64,000 nucleotides of DNA from Sandaracinus amylolyticus (GCF_000737325.1 NZ_CP011125.1:620001-684000); one strand, 5' to 3'. Positions 1 to 9,141 are shown, counted from the stretch's first letter. Translations and numbers: made by a program. The notes: generated by a model not told the origin, from the letters alone.

Positions 1-596
1 TCGTCGTCATCGCAGTCGTCCCCGCAGCGCACGGTCCCATCCAGCGCCTCCTGACAGCAGTCGGTGCGTGCGTGTCCGTCGTAGTCCGCGTCGCCGTCGT
101 AGCCGAACGTCTCGGGGTCGCAGTCCTCGTCGCGACCACCGCAGGGCTCGGCGCGCAGCGGATGCACCTGGTAATCCGTGTCGTCGCAGTCGATGCGCAC
201 GTCGGGCACGGTGCAGCCGGCGGCGGGGTAGCCGTCGTGGTCCTCGTCGACGCAGCAGCGATCGGCCGCTTCGTCACACGGCGCGAGCCCACACGGGCGC
301 TCCCACGGCGAGTTGCAGTACCGCGCGCCTTCGTACGAGTCGCAATGCTCGACGCCGTTGCAGAAGAGGCCGTCGTCGCAGTCGGAGTCCTCGTCGCACG
401 CGGGCGTGCTCGCGTCCTCGCGCGCGGCGTCGTGCTCGGCCGGCTGCGCGTCGTCGTCGGGCGTCGATGCGTCCTCGATCACGCCGGTGTCGCGCACCGG
501 GAGCGAGCCCGCGTCGTCGCTCGTGCGCGGCTCCGCGCACGCTCCGACGAGCACCATCAACAGGAGCGACGGGAACGTCCGTGCTGGGCCGAGCAT
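1..596 (-). CDS. Cys-rich Asp-repeat lipoprotein, C-terminus beyond window
   Basis: The reading frame opens at ATG 594-596 and runs off the left edge without a stop, so only about 198 residues are visible. The first 20 residues form a lipoprotein signal (hydrophobic LLLMVLVGAC, with Cys as the lipidated residue). An Asp/Ala-rich linker follows. Next come Cys/Asp-rich segments of the kind DEDSDCDDGLFCNG, DCDDTDYQVHP and CGGRDEDCDPE, which match the Cys/Asp putative metal-binding repeats (MopE-like) common in myxobacterial surface proteins. Calcium or another divalent metal is the likely ligand, and the protein should sit on an outer-membrane leaflet. It is divergent from the lipoprotein pair that starts at 661, with about 64 bp between. 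Family assignment rests on repeat style only; the function is unknown. Confidence 0.8.
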   Translation of the reverse strand, partial: MLGPARTFPSLLLMVLVGACAEPRTSDDAGSLPVRDTGVIEDASTPDDDAQPAEHDAAREDASTPACDEDSDCDDGLFCNGVEHCDSYEGARYCNSPWERPCGLAPCDEAADRCCVDEDHDGYPAAGCTVPDVRIDCDDTDYQVHPLRAEPCGGRDEDCDPETFGYDGDADYDGHARTDCCQEALDGTVRCGDDCDDD

Positions 597-660
597 CGCG
601 CGGAGCGTACCGGATGCGCGCGGCTGGCGCGCGCCGCGCGCGGCGTGCGAGCATCGCGGC

Positions 661-1920
661 GTGCGTGGACCATCGAAGCTCCGCGCAGCGCTCGTGACAC
701 TCGCGATCGCGCTGCTCGGTTGTGCGGAGTCGGATCGGACGGGCGCGCTCGCCGAGCCCTGCTCCGAGTCGGGCGCGTGCGACGAAGGCCTCGTCTGCGA
801 GCGCGGCGTGTGTGCGCTGCCGGCGATCGCGCAGGATGCGAGCGCCCCGCGCGAAGACGCGTCGGTGGTCGAAGAGCACGACGCAGGAACGCCGGTCGAC
901 GCGAGCGGCTGGGACGCGACGCTCGTCCCGCCCGAGCCCCCGCCGCCACCGCGCGACACCGGTCCGCGCCTGCCTCCCCCGCCGCTGCGATCGCACACCG
1001 CGGAGCCCGGCTTCTTCGACGCGGCGCTCGACTGGGAGCGGCACCGCCTCTTCCTGAGCCAAGGCGCGTCGGGCCGCGTCGAGGTCATCGATCTCGTCAC
1101 CGGCGCGCGCGGCATCGTGAACACGGGCCACATCGCCGAGCACATGCACTTCGATCCCCACCGCGACGAGATCGCGATCGCGCTGCCGGTGCGCCTGCAC
1201 TCGAGCTACTGGTGGGACGACGAACAAGAGGGCTACGTCACGACGATCGATCCCGCGGCGCTCACGGTGCGCGAGCCGATCTACGTCGAGATCGATCCCT
1301 GGGACGTCATCGCCGACGGCTACGGTCGGATCCACGTCTCGAGCGGCTCGGGCCAGCACACGATCAGCGCGACGATCGACCTCGTGCAGGGCCAGAGCCG
1401 CGTCCTCACCGACTCGTTCGGGCTCTACGAGCGGACCTCGCTCGAGCTGCATCCGTCGGGCGATCACGCGTACGGCGTCGGGCCCCACGACGCGACGGCG
1501 CGTCTCGAGCTCGGCTCGGTGCTCGCGATCCAGTACCGCGCCCCCCACGACCCTTCGATGCCGACCGCGTGCGCCGCGATCCGCATCGATCCGCGTGGCC
1601 GCACGATCCACACGGCGTGCGGCCAGGTCCTCGTCGCGACCGACAATCCGCTCACCGACATGACGCCGACCGGGACGCTCGACACCGGATGGACCGATCT
1701 CGTGTTCCACCCGTCCGGTGATCGTCTGTACCTCATCGACGACGACGCGCCCGGCATCGGCGTGTACGACGTCGCGACGCTCACGCGCGTCGACACGATC
1801 GACGTCGAGGGCAGACCGGTGCGTCTCCTCGCCGCGCCGGACTACCTCGTCGTGCTCACCCCGGTGCTCGGCGGTGTGCCCACCACGCGCGTCGACGTGC
1901 GCTCCTACGATGCGCGCTGA
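661..1920 (+). CDS. beta-propeller-like (YncE-type) lipoprotein, copy 1
   Basis: I chose GTG 661 (419 residues) because it gives a compact lipoprotein signal: RGPSKLRAALVTLAIALLGC. The frame is open further upstream, but that part reads as antisense of the divergent gene. After the lipid Cys comes a short Cys-containing module (EPCSESGACDEGLVCERGVC), then an Asp/Pro linker. A domain of about 300 residues follows, with recurring blade-like segments such as FDPHRDEI, LHPSGDHAYGVG and FHPSGDRLYLI...VYDVATL. This pattern is typical of YncE-like or 7-bladed beta-propeller proteins. It should be an exported, membrane-anchored protein; the ligand is unknown. It overlaps the next gene, a clear paralogue, by 11 bp, which implies translational coupling. 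Confidence 0.8.
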   Translation: MRGPSKLRAALVTLAIALLGCAESDRTGALAEPCSESGACDEGLVCERGVCALPAIAQDASAPREDASVVEEHDAGTPVDASGWDATLVPPEPPPPPRDTGPRLPPPPLRSHTAEPGFFDAALDWERHRLFLSQGASGRVEVIDLVTGARGIVNTGHIAEHMHFDPHRDEIAIALPVRLHSSYWWDDEQEGYVTTIDPAALTVREPIYVEIDPWDVIADGYGRIHVSSGSGQHTISATIDLVQGQSRVLTDSFGLYERTSLELHPSGDHAYGVGPHDATARLELGSVLAIQYRAPHDPSMPTACAAIRIDPRGRTIHTACGQVLVATDNPLTDMTPTGTLDTGWTDLVFHPSGDRLYLIDDDAPGIGVYDVATLTRVDTIDVEGRPVRLLAAPDYLVVLTPVLGGVPTTRVDVRSYDAR

Positions 1921-3226
1921 TCGCCCGATCCTCGCCGCGATCCTGCTGGCGGCGTGCAGCGGCGCGACGCCCGACCTCGGCGCGCTCGCCGCGCCGTGTG
2001 CGTACGACGGATCGTGCCGCGGCGCGCTCGTGTGCGAGCGCGGCATCTGCGTGCTCCCCGTCGATGCGGCGCGCGCCGTGATGGACGCGTCCACGCCCGA
2101 CGCGGGCGCGCACGAGCTCGATGCGCAGGTCGACACCCCGACGATCGACGCCCACGTGCAGCTCGACGCGAACGCTCCCGTCGACGCGAACGCTCCCGTC
2201 GATGCGGGGCTCGATGCGTACGCCGGGTGGGACGCGACCCTCGCCGAGCCCGTGCCCGCGCCTCCACCGCCGGCAGACACCGGCCCGATCGAGCCGGCGC
2301 CCACACCGCGCACGTGCACCGTCCCGGGGCACGGTGTGGACCACGAGCTCGACTGGGAGCGGCACATCCTGGTCGCGTCCATGCGCTCCGACCGAGCGGT
2401 GCACCTCGTCGATCTCGCGACGTGCGAGGTGCGGACGCACGCGCTCGATGCGCGGCCCGAGCGGATCCACTTCGACCCCCATCGCGACGAGCACCTGATC
2501 ACCGCGGTGGTGGGCACGCCGGGCGACTTCGACGAAGCAGGAGCGCTCCATCGGATCGACGCGTCGAGCGGCGCGATGGACACGCCCATCGCGCTCACCG
2601 TGGATCCCTTCGGCGTCGTCGCGGACGGACGCGGAAGCGCGTACCTCAGCCGCGCGCGCAGCGCCTCGCTGAGCCTCGTCACCGTCGATCTCGAGACCGG
2701 CGCTGCGCAGCTCGAGCGCAGCGTGCTGTTCTCCGGGGGCGCCGTGTTCGCGCTCCACCCCGCGCGCGATCGCGCGTACTCGATCTCCGCCGGGGTCGTC
2801 CCGCAGGACCTCGCGCGCGTCGAGCTCGGCAGCTCGACGGGTACGTCGTACGACTCGCCGTACCACGGGCAGTACGAGCTCTGCGGCGATCTGCGCGTCG
2901 ATCCGCGCGGTCGCACGATCCACACGGCGTGCGGCGAGGTCTTCCTCGCGAGCGACGTGGCCGCGACGGACATGACGTGGGTGGGCTCGCTCGGACGCGC
3001 GTGGATCGACCTCGCGTTCCATCCCGACGGCGAGCACGCGTACGTCCTCGGCGACACGCCGGACGTCGACGTGTACGACGTCGCGACGCTCGCGCGCGTC
3101 CGCTCGGTCCCGCTCGCGCGGCGAGCGCGTCGCGTGTTCGTGACGCGCGACTACGTGGTGCTCGTGTACGAGCTCGACTCGCCGTCGTCGACGCGCATCG
3201 AGGTGCGCGCGCTCGACTCGCTCTGA
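1910..3226 (+). CDS. beta-propeller-like (YncE-type) lipoprotein, copy 2
   Basis: ATG 1910 lies inside the end of the preceding gene (11-bp overlap) and starts a 438-residue lipoprotein with signal ADRPILAAILLAAC. Architecture matches the upstream paralogue: lipid Cys, small Cys module (PCAYDGSCRGALVCERGIC), Asp-rich linker, then blade-like segments (FDPHRDEHLI, FHPDGEHAYVLG...VYDVATLARV). The linker includes a direct repeat of the unit DANAPV near 2165-2205, encoded by 18-bp repeats. Shared phrases such as DPRGRTIHTACG in both proteins show recent duplication. The two probably form a heteromeric or functionally paired surface complex. No enzyme motif is visible. It ends 4 bp before the convergent VWA gene. 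Confidence 0.8.
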   Translation: MRADRPILAAILLAACSGATPDLGALAAPCAYDGSCRGALVCERGICVLPVDAARAVMDASTPDAGAHELDAQVDTPTIDAHVQLDANAPVDANAPVDAGLDAYAGWDATLAEPVPAPPPPADTGPIEPAPTPRTCTVPGHGVDHELDWERHILVASMRSDRAVHLVDLATCEVRTHALDARPERIHFDPHRDEHLITAVVGTPGDFDEAGALHRIDASSGAMDTPIALTVDPFGVVADGRGSAYLSRARSASLSLVTVDLETGAAQLERSVLFSGGAVFALHPARDRAYSISAGVVPQDLARVELGSSTGTSYDSPYHGQYELCGDLRVDPRGRTIHTACGEVFLASDVAATDMTWVGSLGRAWIDLAFHPDGEHAYVLGDTPDVDVYDVATLARVRSVPLARRARRVFVTRDYVVLVYELDSPSSTRIEVRALDSL

Positions 3227-3230
3227 TCGA

Positions 3231-5162
3231 TCAGCGCCCGAGCGACACCGAGAACGACAGCATCGACGCGCCGAGCGCGCGCCGGTCGTGCCATGACGCG
3301 CTCGGGACGAGACGCTCGAGCGCGATCGCGAGGGTCTCGACGTGCCCCGCGCGCGCCTCGAGCGCCACGTCGCGACGCGCGCGCACCTGCACGCGCGCGC
3401 GCACCGCGTGATCCCGCAGCGCGACGCTCGCCGCGTGCGCATCGCCGTTCGTCACCGCCTCCGCGGCGAGCGCGAGCGAGGCCGAGAGGTCCGCGTCGAG
3501 CGCGGCGAGCGCGCCGCCCGCGAGCACCGGCGTGCGCGACACAGCGACCGCGAGCGCCTTGTCCGCGTGCTGCGCGACGCCCGCTCCGGCCGGCGTCCAG
3601 CGCGCGTCGATGCGCGCGATCGCACGCGCGTCGGTGCCCGGCGGGACCATCACCGGCACGACGACGACCTGCTCCTCGCCCGATGCGATCGAAGGCGCCG
3701 CGATGCGCACGCCACCCTCGGTGCGCACCACGCCGGCGGGCAGCTCGCCGTCGATGCGCACACCGGCGCCGAGCGCGATCGACACGTCGATGTCGTGCGC
3801 CGCGACACGACCGCGCGCCGCGAGCTCGGCCTCGAGGATCGCGCCGAGCTCACCCGCGCGCGGCGCGATGCGGAATCGACCGCGCCCACGCTCCGCCAGC
3901 GCGCGCAGGATGCCGGGATGGAAGTCCCACCCGATGCCGATCGCGGTGGTCACCGCGCCGCGCGCGTTCGCCTCGGCGGAGAGCGCGCCGAGCTCGTCGG
4001 GCGTCGAGAGCCCGCCGTTCGGCACGCCGTCCGAGAGCACCACGACGAGCGACGCGTGCGGGCGCACCTCGCGATACGCGATGCGCAGCCCGGCCTCGAT
4101 GTTGGTGCGACCGTCGGGGCGCAGCGCGCGAATGACGCGGCGCGCGCTCGATCCGTCGCCGACGCGCACCGGCGCGAGGGCCTCGCGCGCGTCGGTGCCG
4201 TACACGACGATCTGCAGCTCGTCCTCGGGGCGGAGCCGCGCGACGAGGTGGAGCGCGGCTTCCTGGAGGTGCGCCCACGTCGACTGCATCGACGTCGACG
4301 CGTCGATCACGAGGTGCACGCGGAGCGGAGGCACGCGCGAGGGCGCATGACCGCCGGCGACTCGCACGACGACGCTGGTCTGCCCACCGGCGCCGGGGAG
4401 CGCATCGTGCGCGAGCGACGCGTCGATCGTGATCGAGCCGTCCCCGCCGACGCGCGTGGACGCGTCGAACGACGAGCCCGCGAGCGGACCGAGCAGACCG
4501 AGCGCCGCGATCGCGCCGTCGATCGTCACACCTTCGTTCGCGATCGCGAGCAGCCCGCGACCCTGCCCGGTGATCGCGACCCCGCCGCTCGCGCTCGCAT
4601 CACCGCCCGCGACGCTCGCGCTCGCATCCGCACCGCCGACGAGCGCGCCGGCCGAGCTCGCATCACCCGCGGCGACGAGCACGCCACCCGAGCTCGCGCT
4701 CGCATCGCCGCCCGTCACGACGACACCGCTCGCGCTCGCATCACCGCCCGTCGCGACGACGCCGCTCGCGCTCGCATCGCCGCTCGTCACGACGACGCCG
4801 CTCGCGCTCGCATCACCGCCCGCGACGACGATCCCGCTCTCGCCCGCGTACCCCGCGCTCTCGACGATCACCACGCCGCTCGCGCCTCCTGCGCTCGCGA
4901 TCGTCGTCGTGCTCGCGCGCGCCGTCGTGTCCTCCACGACGACCACACCGCCCGGCGCGCAGGGCCCCGCGCTCGCGCACGCCGCGCCCATCGCGGGCTG
5001 CTCCACGACGTACGTCGGTCCGGCCGGCGCGGACCACCCCGCGCCTGCCCGCACCAGCGGAACGCGCGCGTACATCACACACCCTGGAGCGCTCGCCGCG
5101 ACCGCGATCGCGAGCACGAACCGGAGCCCGTCGTCGATTCTCACGTCCGGGCCGACGTGCAA
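3231..5162 (-). CDS. VWA-domain lipoprotein with 12-residue repeats
   Basis: This 643-residue protein begins with a charged n-region and hydrophobic stretch ending in ASAPGC, a lipoprotein-like signal, so it is probably membrane-anchored outside the cytoplasm. Residues from about 85 to 210 are low complexity, built from repeats of the kind GGDASASGVVVT. From about residue 280 a von Willebrand factor A domain is visible. It has a MIDAS motif (VIDASTSM, DxSxS), the Thr-containing loop GRTNIEAGL and the Asp loop VVLSDGVPNGG, so metal-dependent ligand binding is likely intact. The C-terminal 200 residues are beta-rich, as in VWA proteins of the YfbK/TerY-like exported type. It is convergent with the lipoprotein pair to the left. 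Partner unknown. Confidence 0.8.
   Translation of the reverse strand: MHVGPDVRIDDGLRFVLAIAVAASAPGCVMYARVPLVRAGAGWSAPAGPTYVVEQPAMGAACASAGPCAPGGVVVVEDTTARASTTTIASAGGASGVVIVESAGYAGESGIVVAGGDASASGVVVTSGDASASGVVATGGDASASGVVVTGGDASASSGGVLVAAGDASSAGALVGGADASASVAGGDASASGGVAITGQGRGLLAIANEGVTIDGAIAALGLLGPLAGSSFDASTRVGGDGSITIDASLAHDALPGAGGQTSVVVRVAGGHAPSRVPPLRVHLVIDASTSMQSTWAHLQEAALHLVARLRPEDELQIVVYGTDAREALAPVRVGDGSSARRVIRALRPDGRTNIEAGLRIAYREVRPHASLVVVLSDGVPNGGLSTPDELGALSAEANARGAVTTAIGIGWDFHPGILRALAERGRGRFRIAPRAGELGAILEAELAARGRVAAHDIDVSIALGAGVRIDGELPAGVVRTEGGVRIAAPSIASGEEQVVVVPVMVPPGTDARAIARIDARWTPAGAGVAQHADKALAVAVSRTPVLAGGALAALDADLSASLALAAEAVTNGDAHAASVALRDHAVRARVQVRARRDVALEARAGHVETLAIALERLVPSASWHDRRALGASMLSFSVSLGR
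4585..4850 (-). repeat. 36-bp coding tandem repeats
   Basis: Within the VWA lipoprotein gene, near-identical 36-bp units encode 12-residue repeats around GGDASASGVVVT. Several adjacent units differ by only a few bases, for example those starting near 4729, 4765 and 4801, while units further on are more degenerate. The stretch is likely prone to length change and forms a flexible stalk between the lipid anchor and the VWA domain. Confidence 0.75.
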
Positions 5163-5255
5163 CTCGCGCGCTCGATTCAGCGCGCCACGAAATCCTGCAC
5201 GTTCTCTCGCCCAGCGCGTGAACCGCGCTTCGCGATCCGAGAACGCGGGCTCACA

Positions 5256-6011
5256 TCACTCGTCGTCGCGGGGCCGGTCGCGCTCGATGAGCCTGCTGAG
5301 CGGCGGTACGCCCTTCGGGCGATCCACCACCACGTCCGGCCCGCCCTGCGGCTTCGCGAGGGGCGCCGCGCGCCGCCCGACGCCCGAGAGCGCCTCCGCC
5401 GCGCGCGCGAACGGCACCTCGAGCACCAGGCGCCCGCCGCGCAGCGACACCCGAGACTCCGGCGCGTGCTCGAGCAAGCCCGACTCCGCGCGCATCCACA
5501 GCGCGACCGTCTGCTCGTCGGCGATCTCGCAGGGCACGTCGAGCGCCGCCGCGCCCTGCTGCGCCAGCGCCCGCGCCCGATCGATCCCGAGCCCGAGCAC
5601 CGCCTCCGCGAACACGTCGAAGTCGACGATCTTGTGCCCGCGCCAGACCCCGAGCCGCACCGCGTCCGCGAGCTCCTCGGCGAGCACGTACTCGTCGCCC
5701 GCGTCGATCGCCGAGCGCAGCCGCTTGATGCGCGCGTCGCACACGATCCGCGCGTCGCGGTTCGCCACGCCGGGCACGAGCGTCGCCGCGACGGGGCGCG
5801 GATCGTTCACCCGACCGCGCGAGCGCTCGCGGCGCCACAGCGCGTCGTCGTCGCCGCGCGCGAACGCCTCGAGCTCCGACGGGAGGCGCTTGCGCGGATC
5901 GTCGGGCCGACGCCGCACCACGCCCATGTCGCGCTCCCGCGAGCCCTGCGGCCGCGGCGGCTTCGGTGCCCTCGGATCGCCCTTGCTGTCGTCGTCCTTG
6001 CGCCTGGCCAT
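5256..6011 (-). CDS. conserved hypothetical cytoplasmic protein
   Basis: I chose ATG 6009-6011 (251 residues); the longer open frame upstream is antisense of rplU. The first 50 residues are Lys/Arg/Asp/Pro-rich and probably disordered (MARRKDDDSKGDPRAPKPPR). The rest is a mixed alpha/beta domain with no Cys cluster, membrane segment or recognised catalytic motif. It is divergent from rplU, so the 174-bp gap carries promoters for both. I do not recognise the family. Confidence 0.65.
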   Translation of the reverse strand: MARRKDDDSKGDPRAPKPPRPQGSRERDMGVVRRRPDDPRKRLPSELEAFARGDDDALWRRERSRGRVNDPRPVAATLVPGVANRDARIVCDARIKRLRSAIDAGDEYVLAEELADAVRLGVWRGHKIVDFDVFAEAVLGLGIDRARALAQQGAAALDVPCEIADEQTVALWMRAESGLLEHAPESRVSLRGGRLVLEVPFARAAEALSGVGRRAAPLAKPQGGPDVVVDRPKGVPPLSRLIERDRPRDDE

Positions 6012-6068
6012 GATCGGGGCGCGTCGTGTAGGAGTCGGACGACTCCGGGTCAAGCGCGCTCCTGAAGC

Positions 6069-6096
6069 TTGCGCCGGGGCGGACCCCGCGTACACT
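6069..6096 (+). promoter_or_regulatory. possible sigma70-type promoter of rplU-rpmA
   Basis: TTGCGC (6069-6074) and TACACT (6091-6096) are separated by 16 bp, in front of the ribosomal protein genes. The leader to the rplU start is about 85 nt, long enough for L21-type leader regulation. This is pattern match only. Confidence 0.4.
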
Positions 6097-6185
6097 ACGC
6101 GCCCTCTCGAGCGGGGATCACCTTCGATCCCCCGCCTGCCGGGCGCGAAAGCGTCGCAGCCCGGAGCGCAAAGAAAGAAGAGCTC

Positions 6186-6494
6186 ATGTACGCAGTGATC
6201 AAGACCGGCGGGAAGCAGTACCGCGTCACGGAGGGCGACCGCCTCCGCATCGAGAAGCTGCCGGGCGACGTCGGCGCGAAGCTCACGTTCGACGAAGTGC
6301 TCATGGTCGGTGGCGACAAGGTCGCGGTCGGCACCCCGCTCGTGAAGGGCGCGAAGGTCACCGCCGAGATCGTCGCGCAGGATCGCGCGAAGAAGGTCAT
6401 CGTCTTCAAGTTCCGGCGCCGGAAGAACTACCGTCGCAAGCGCGGCCACCGGCAGCCCTTCACCGAGATCAAGATCACGGGCGTGAGCGCCTGA
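6186..6494 (+). CDS. rplU: 50S ribosomal protein L21
   Basis: The 102 residues start [18 protein letters not shown], the diagnostic L21 N-terminus. They continue with the internal [16 protein letters not shown] segment that contacts 23S rRNA and the C-terminal phrase [11 protein letters not shown]. Length is normal for the family. The longer open frame to 6069 is ignored because ATG 6186 follows a GAAGAG ribosome-binding site and matches the family start. It is followed 19 bp later by rpmA, the conserved L21-L27 pair. The usual downstream GTPase gene obg is not here; a strong hairpin closes the operon instead. Confidence 0.98.
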   Translation: MYAVIKTGGKQYRVTEGDRLRIEKLPGDVGAKLTFDEVLMVGGDKVAVGTPLVKGAKVTAEIVAQDRAKKVIVFKFRRRKNYRRKRGHRQPFTEIKITGVSA

Positions 6495-6513
6495 TCGACG
6501 GGAGTAACGGAGA

Positions 6514-6801
6514 ATGGCGCACAAGAAGGGTCAGGGCTCTTCGCGCAACGGGCGCGATAGCAAGGCGCAGTACCGCGGCGTGAAGGTCTACGGGGGCCAG
6601 GAAGTCCTCGCGGGCAACATCCTCGTCCGCCAGGTCGGCTCGAGCATCCACGCGGGCAACAACGTGGGCGTCGGCAGCGACTTCACGCTCTGGGCGAAGA
6701 TCGACGGCGTCGTGAAGTACGAGCGCCAGGGCAAGGATCGCCAGCGCGTGTCGGTGTACACGAAGGACGATCCCCGCCTCGCCGTGACGAAGGCGAGCTG
6801 A
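6514..6801 (+). CDS. rpmA: 50S ribosomal protein L27
   Basis: The 95 residues begin [16 protein letters not shown], the invariant L27 N-terminus that reaches the peptidyl-transferase centre. The protein lacks the cleavable N-terminal extension found in Firmicutes. [21 protein letters not shown] is the conserved core. It is translated from a GGAG site 19 bp after rplU and is the last gene of the operon. Confidence 0.98.
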   Translation: MAHKKGQGSSRNGRDSKAQYRGVKVYGGQEVLAGNILVRQVGSSIHAGNNVGVGSDFTLWAKIDGVVKYERQGKDRQRVSVYTKDDPRLAVTKAS

Positions 6802-6820
6802 GCTCCACCGAGCTCGGAGC

Positions 6821-6854
6821 AAGAGGCGACTTCCCGCGAGGGAGGTCGCCTCTT
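6821..6854 (+). terminator. rho-independent-like terminator after rpmA
   Basis: A 15-bp stem (6821-6835 with 6840-6854, one T-G wobble) is closed by the GNRA-type loop GCGA, 19 bp after the rpmA stop. The stem is nearly perfect. The 3' T-tract is weak (TCTTCGCGTT), as is usual in such GC-rich genomes. Confidence 0.8.
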
Positions 6855-6896
6855 CGCGTTCCGTCGCTCTTTCATCGCGGCGCGAGACGTGGTCCG

Positions 6897-7478
6897 ATGA
6901 AGCGCATGGCGAGGCGGGTCTCGGGCGGGGTGATCGCGGCGATCGGGGTCGTGGGCGTGTTGCTCTTCTGCTGCGTCGGGGGCGGCCTGATGGTCGCGGG
7001 CGGGATGGCGCTGCAGTCGCGGGTGTCGGCGCTCGGGAGCGCGTGCGACGGGCAACCGGTGCCGACGGCGGCCGCGTACACGCCGGGCGCGGCCTCGCGC
7101 GCGACCGTCATGCAGCGCGGCATGGGCGGCGGCTGGAGCGCGCAGTTCGGTCGCCTGCGCTCCGAGTGGGCGAGCGACACGACCGAGACCACCGCGATCG
7201 TCGTGTGCCTCGACGACGAGGTCGAGCGTCTCGCCGAGCGCTGCGACTACGAGGGCGGCATGGTCGCCAACCGTTACACCTACGATCAGCACGTGCGGAT
7301 CGTCGTCGCGCAGACCGCGATGCCGCTGATCGACACCGTGATCGCGGGCGGCGACGCGCCGCTCTGCCCGGAGGTCCTCACCGGCGAGGCAGGCTCGTCC
7401 TACCGCTACGACGGGCCCCACGTCTCCGAAGCCACCGCGACGTTCGAGGCCCTGCTGCGCCCGATTCTCGGCGGGTGA
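6897..7478 (+). CDS. membrane-anchored hypothetical protein
   Basis: The 193 residues have a basic start (MKRMARR) followed by one hydrophobic helix (about residues 10-40, IAAIGVVGVLLFCCVGGGLM). A soluble domain with four well-spaced Cys follows (SAC, VVC, RC, LC), suggesting disulfides outside the cytoplasm. The topology is probably N-in with an exported C-terminal domain. No known motif is recognised. It sits alone between the rplU-rpmA terminator and the nucleotidase gene. Confidence 0.7.
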   Translation: MKRMARRVSGGVIAAIGVVGVLLFCCVGGGLMVAGGMALQSRVSALGSACDGQPVPTAAAYTPGAASRATVMQRGMGGGWSAQFGRLRSEWASDTTETTAIVVCLDDEVERLAERCDYEGGMVANRYTYDQHVRIVVAQTAMPLIDTVIAGGDAPLCPEVLTGEAGSSYRYDGPHVSEATATFEALLRPILGG

Positions 7479-7532
7479 CGACGACGAATCCTCTTCCCGG
7501 TCGCGCGCACGTCACGTGGTAGGCTCCGTCAC

Positions 7533-9029
7533 GTGACCTCGCAGCTCGCGCTGCCGCTGACCCGATCGCTCGCTCACGAGTCGCAAGCGCAGGTCCCGCG
7601 CGCCAAGCGCATCCACGTCAATCGCAACCTGCGGCTCGACACGGTCGCGTGGGTCGGGTTCGACATGGACTACACGCTCGCGATCTACCGTCATCCCGAG
7701 ATGGATCGCCTCTCGATCGAGGCGACCGTGCGGAAGATGGTGGAGCGCAAGGGCCGCCCCGAGTCGCTCCTCGCGATGCCGTTCCGCAGCGACTTCCCGA
7801 TCCGCGGCCTGCACGTCGACAAGAAGCTCGGCAACGTGCTGAAGATGGACCGCTATCGCTACGTGAAGCGCGCCTATCACGGCATGCGCGAGCTGAGCAA
7901 AGAGGAGCGGCGCCAGAACTATCACTCGCGCCCGGTGCGCGCGGGCACGAAGCGGTACCACTGGGTCGACACGCTGTACGCGCTGCCCGAAGTGACCGTC
8001 TACGCGGCTGCGATCGAGCACCTCGAGCAGCAGGGCATCGAGGTCGACTACGCGCAGCTCTTCGACGAGGTGCGCGAGTGCATCGACATCGCGCACCAGG
8101 ACGAGTCGATCCCCGGTCCGATCGCCGCCGATCCCGACAAGTACCTCGTGCGCGATCCGAACCTCGGTCCGACGCTCCACAAGCTGCGAAGCGCGGGGAA
8201 GAAGCTCTTCCTGCTGACGAACTCGCGCGCCGAGTACACCGAGCGCGTGATGTCGTGGATGCTCGACGGGCAGGTCTCGGAGTACCCGCGCTGGCGCAGC
8301 TACTTCGACGTCGTGATCTGCGCCGCGAAGAAGCCGCGCTTCTTCCAGGAGACCGAGCTCAAGTTCGCGCCCGCGCAAGAAGGCGTCGTCGCGCCCGAGA
8401 CCGCGTTCGTCGACGGCGCGATCTACCAGGGCGGCTGTCTGACCGAGCTCGAGCGGCTCTTGAAGGTCGCGAGCGACGAGGTCCTCTACGTCGGCGATCA
8501 CATCTACGGCGACGTGCTGCGCGCGAAGAAGGAGACCGCGTGGCGCACGATGATGATCGTGCAGGAGATGGGCGCCGAGCTCCGCGTGCACGACGAGGTG
8601 CAGACCGATCTCGCGCGCATCGACGAGCTGCACTCGCACTGCGACACGCTCTTCGACGAGCTGCGGTTCCGGCAGTCGCAGATCAAGGCGATCGACCGCG
8701 AGAACGAGGAGCGCGAGGCCGAGCTCGGCCGCGTCGCGCCGTCCCCTGCGCACGCCGCGGCGCGCTTGACGCATCGACGCGCGATCGATCGCATCCGCGC
8801 GCGCTTGCACGCCATCGAGGAAGAGCAAGAGGAGCTCGAGGCGAAGGTCGACCGGGCGTTCCATCCCTTCTGGGGATCGCTGTTCAAGGCCGGTCCCGAG
8901 GTGACGTCGTTCGGCGACCAGGTCGAGCAGTACGCTTGTCTCTATACCGAGCGCGTCTCGAACCTCTTGCATTACTCTCCGGTGCACTACTTCCGCGGCC
9001 CACGCGACCGCATGCCGCACGAGCTGTGA
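7533..9029 (+). CDS. HAD-family IG 5'-nucleotidase
   Basis: This is a 498-residue member of the haloacid dehalogenase superfamily, of the cytosolic purine 5'-nucleotidase type that dephosphorylates IMP/GMP-like nucleotides. Motif I is GFDMDYTLA near residues 43-50 (nucleophile D44, acid D46). Motif II is in FLLTNSRAEY and motif IV in YVGDHIYGDV. The helical C-terminal part contains charged coiled-coil-like stretches (DRENEEREAELGR). The start is GTG 7533 with a weak site. Length fits bacterial homologues. It is separated from the phosphoesterase gene by 112 bp on the same strand; a linked role in nucleotide turnover is possible but only inferred. Confidence 0.9.
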   Translation: MTSQLALPLTRSLAHESQAQVPRAKRIHVNRNLRLDTVAWVGFDMDYTLAIYRHPEMDRLSIEATVRKMVERKGRPESLLAMPFRSDFPIRGLHVDKKLGNVLKMDRYRYVKRAYHGMRELSKEERRQNYHSRPVRAGTKRYHWVDTLYALPEVTVYAAAIEHLEQQGIEVDYAQLFDEVRECIDIAHQDESIPGPIAADPDKYLVRDPNLGPTLHKLRSAGKKLFLLTNSRAEYTERVMSWMLDGQVSEYPRWRSYFDVVICAAKKPRFFQETELKFAPAQEGVVAPETAFVDGAIYQGGCLTELERLLKVASDEVLYVGDHIYGDVLRAKKETAWRTMMIVQEMGAELRVHDEVQTDLARIDELHSHCDTLFDELRFRQSQIKAIDRENEEREAELGRVAPSPAHAAARLTHRRAIDRIRARLHAIEEEQEELEAKVDRAFHPFWGSLFKAGPEVTSFGDQVEQYACLYTERVSNLLHYSPVHYFRGPRDRMPHEL

Positions 9030-9141
9030 AGCGACGGGAGGTGCGACCCACGATGACCACGTTCCACGGGCGGATGACGCGACGGTCGCGGTATGGACAC
9101 GCACGACCGAGTGTCCTATACACGGGGTTCGGCTGACCTCG

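Noticed and set aside
274-3057. 927-residue minus-strand open frame
   Set aside because: It is antisense of the two lipoprotein genes, with Arg/Ser/Ala-rich shadow composition and no motif.
4585-4850. CRISPR-like array
   Set aside because: The 36-bp units are contiguous coding repeats without spacers, inside the VWA gene.
3342-6198. Long plus-strand open frames over the VWA gene
   Set aside because: Repetitive Arg/Ala/Pro shadow of the VWA gene and its repeats.
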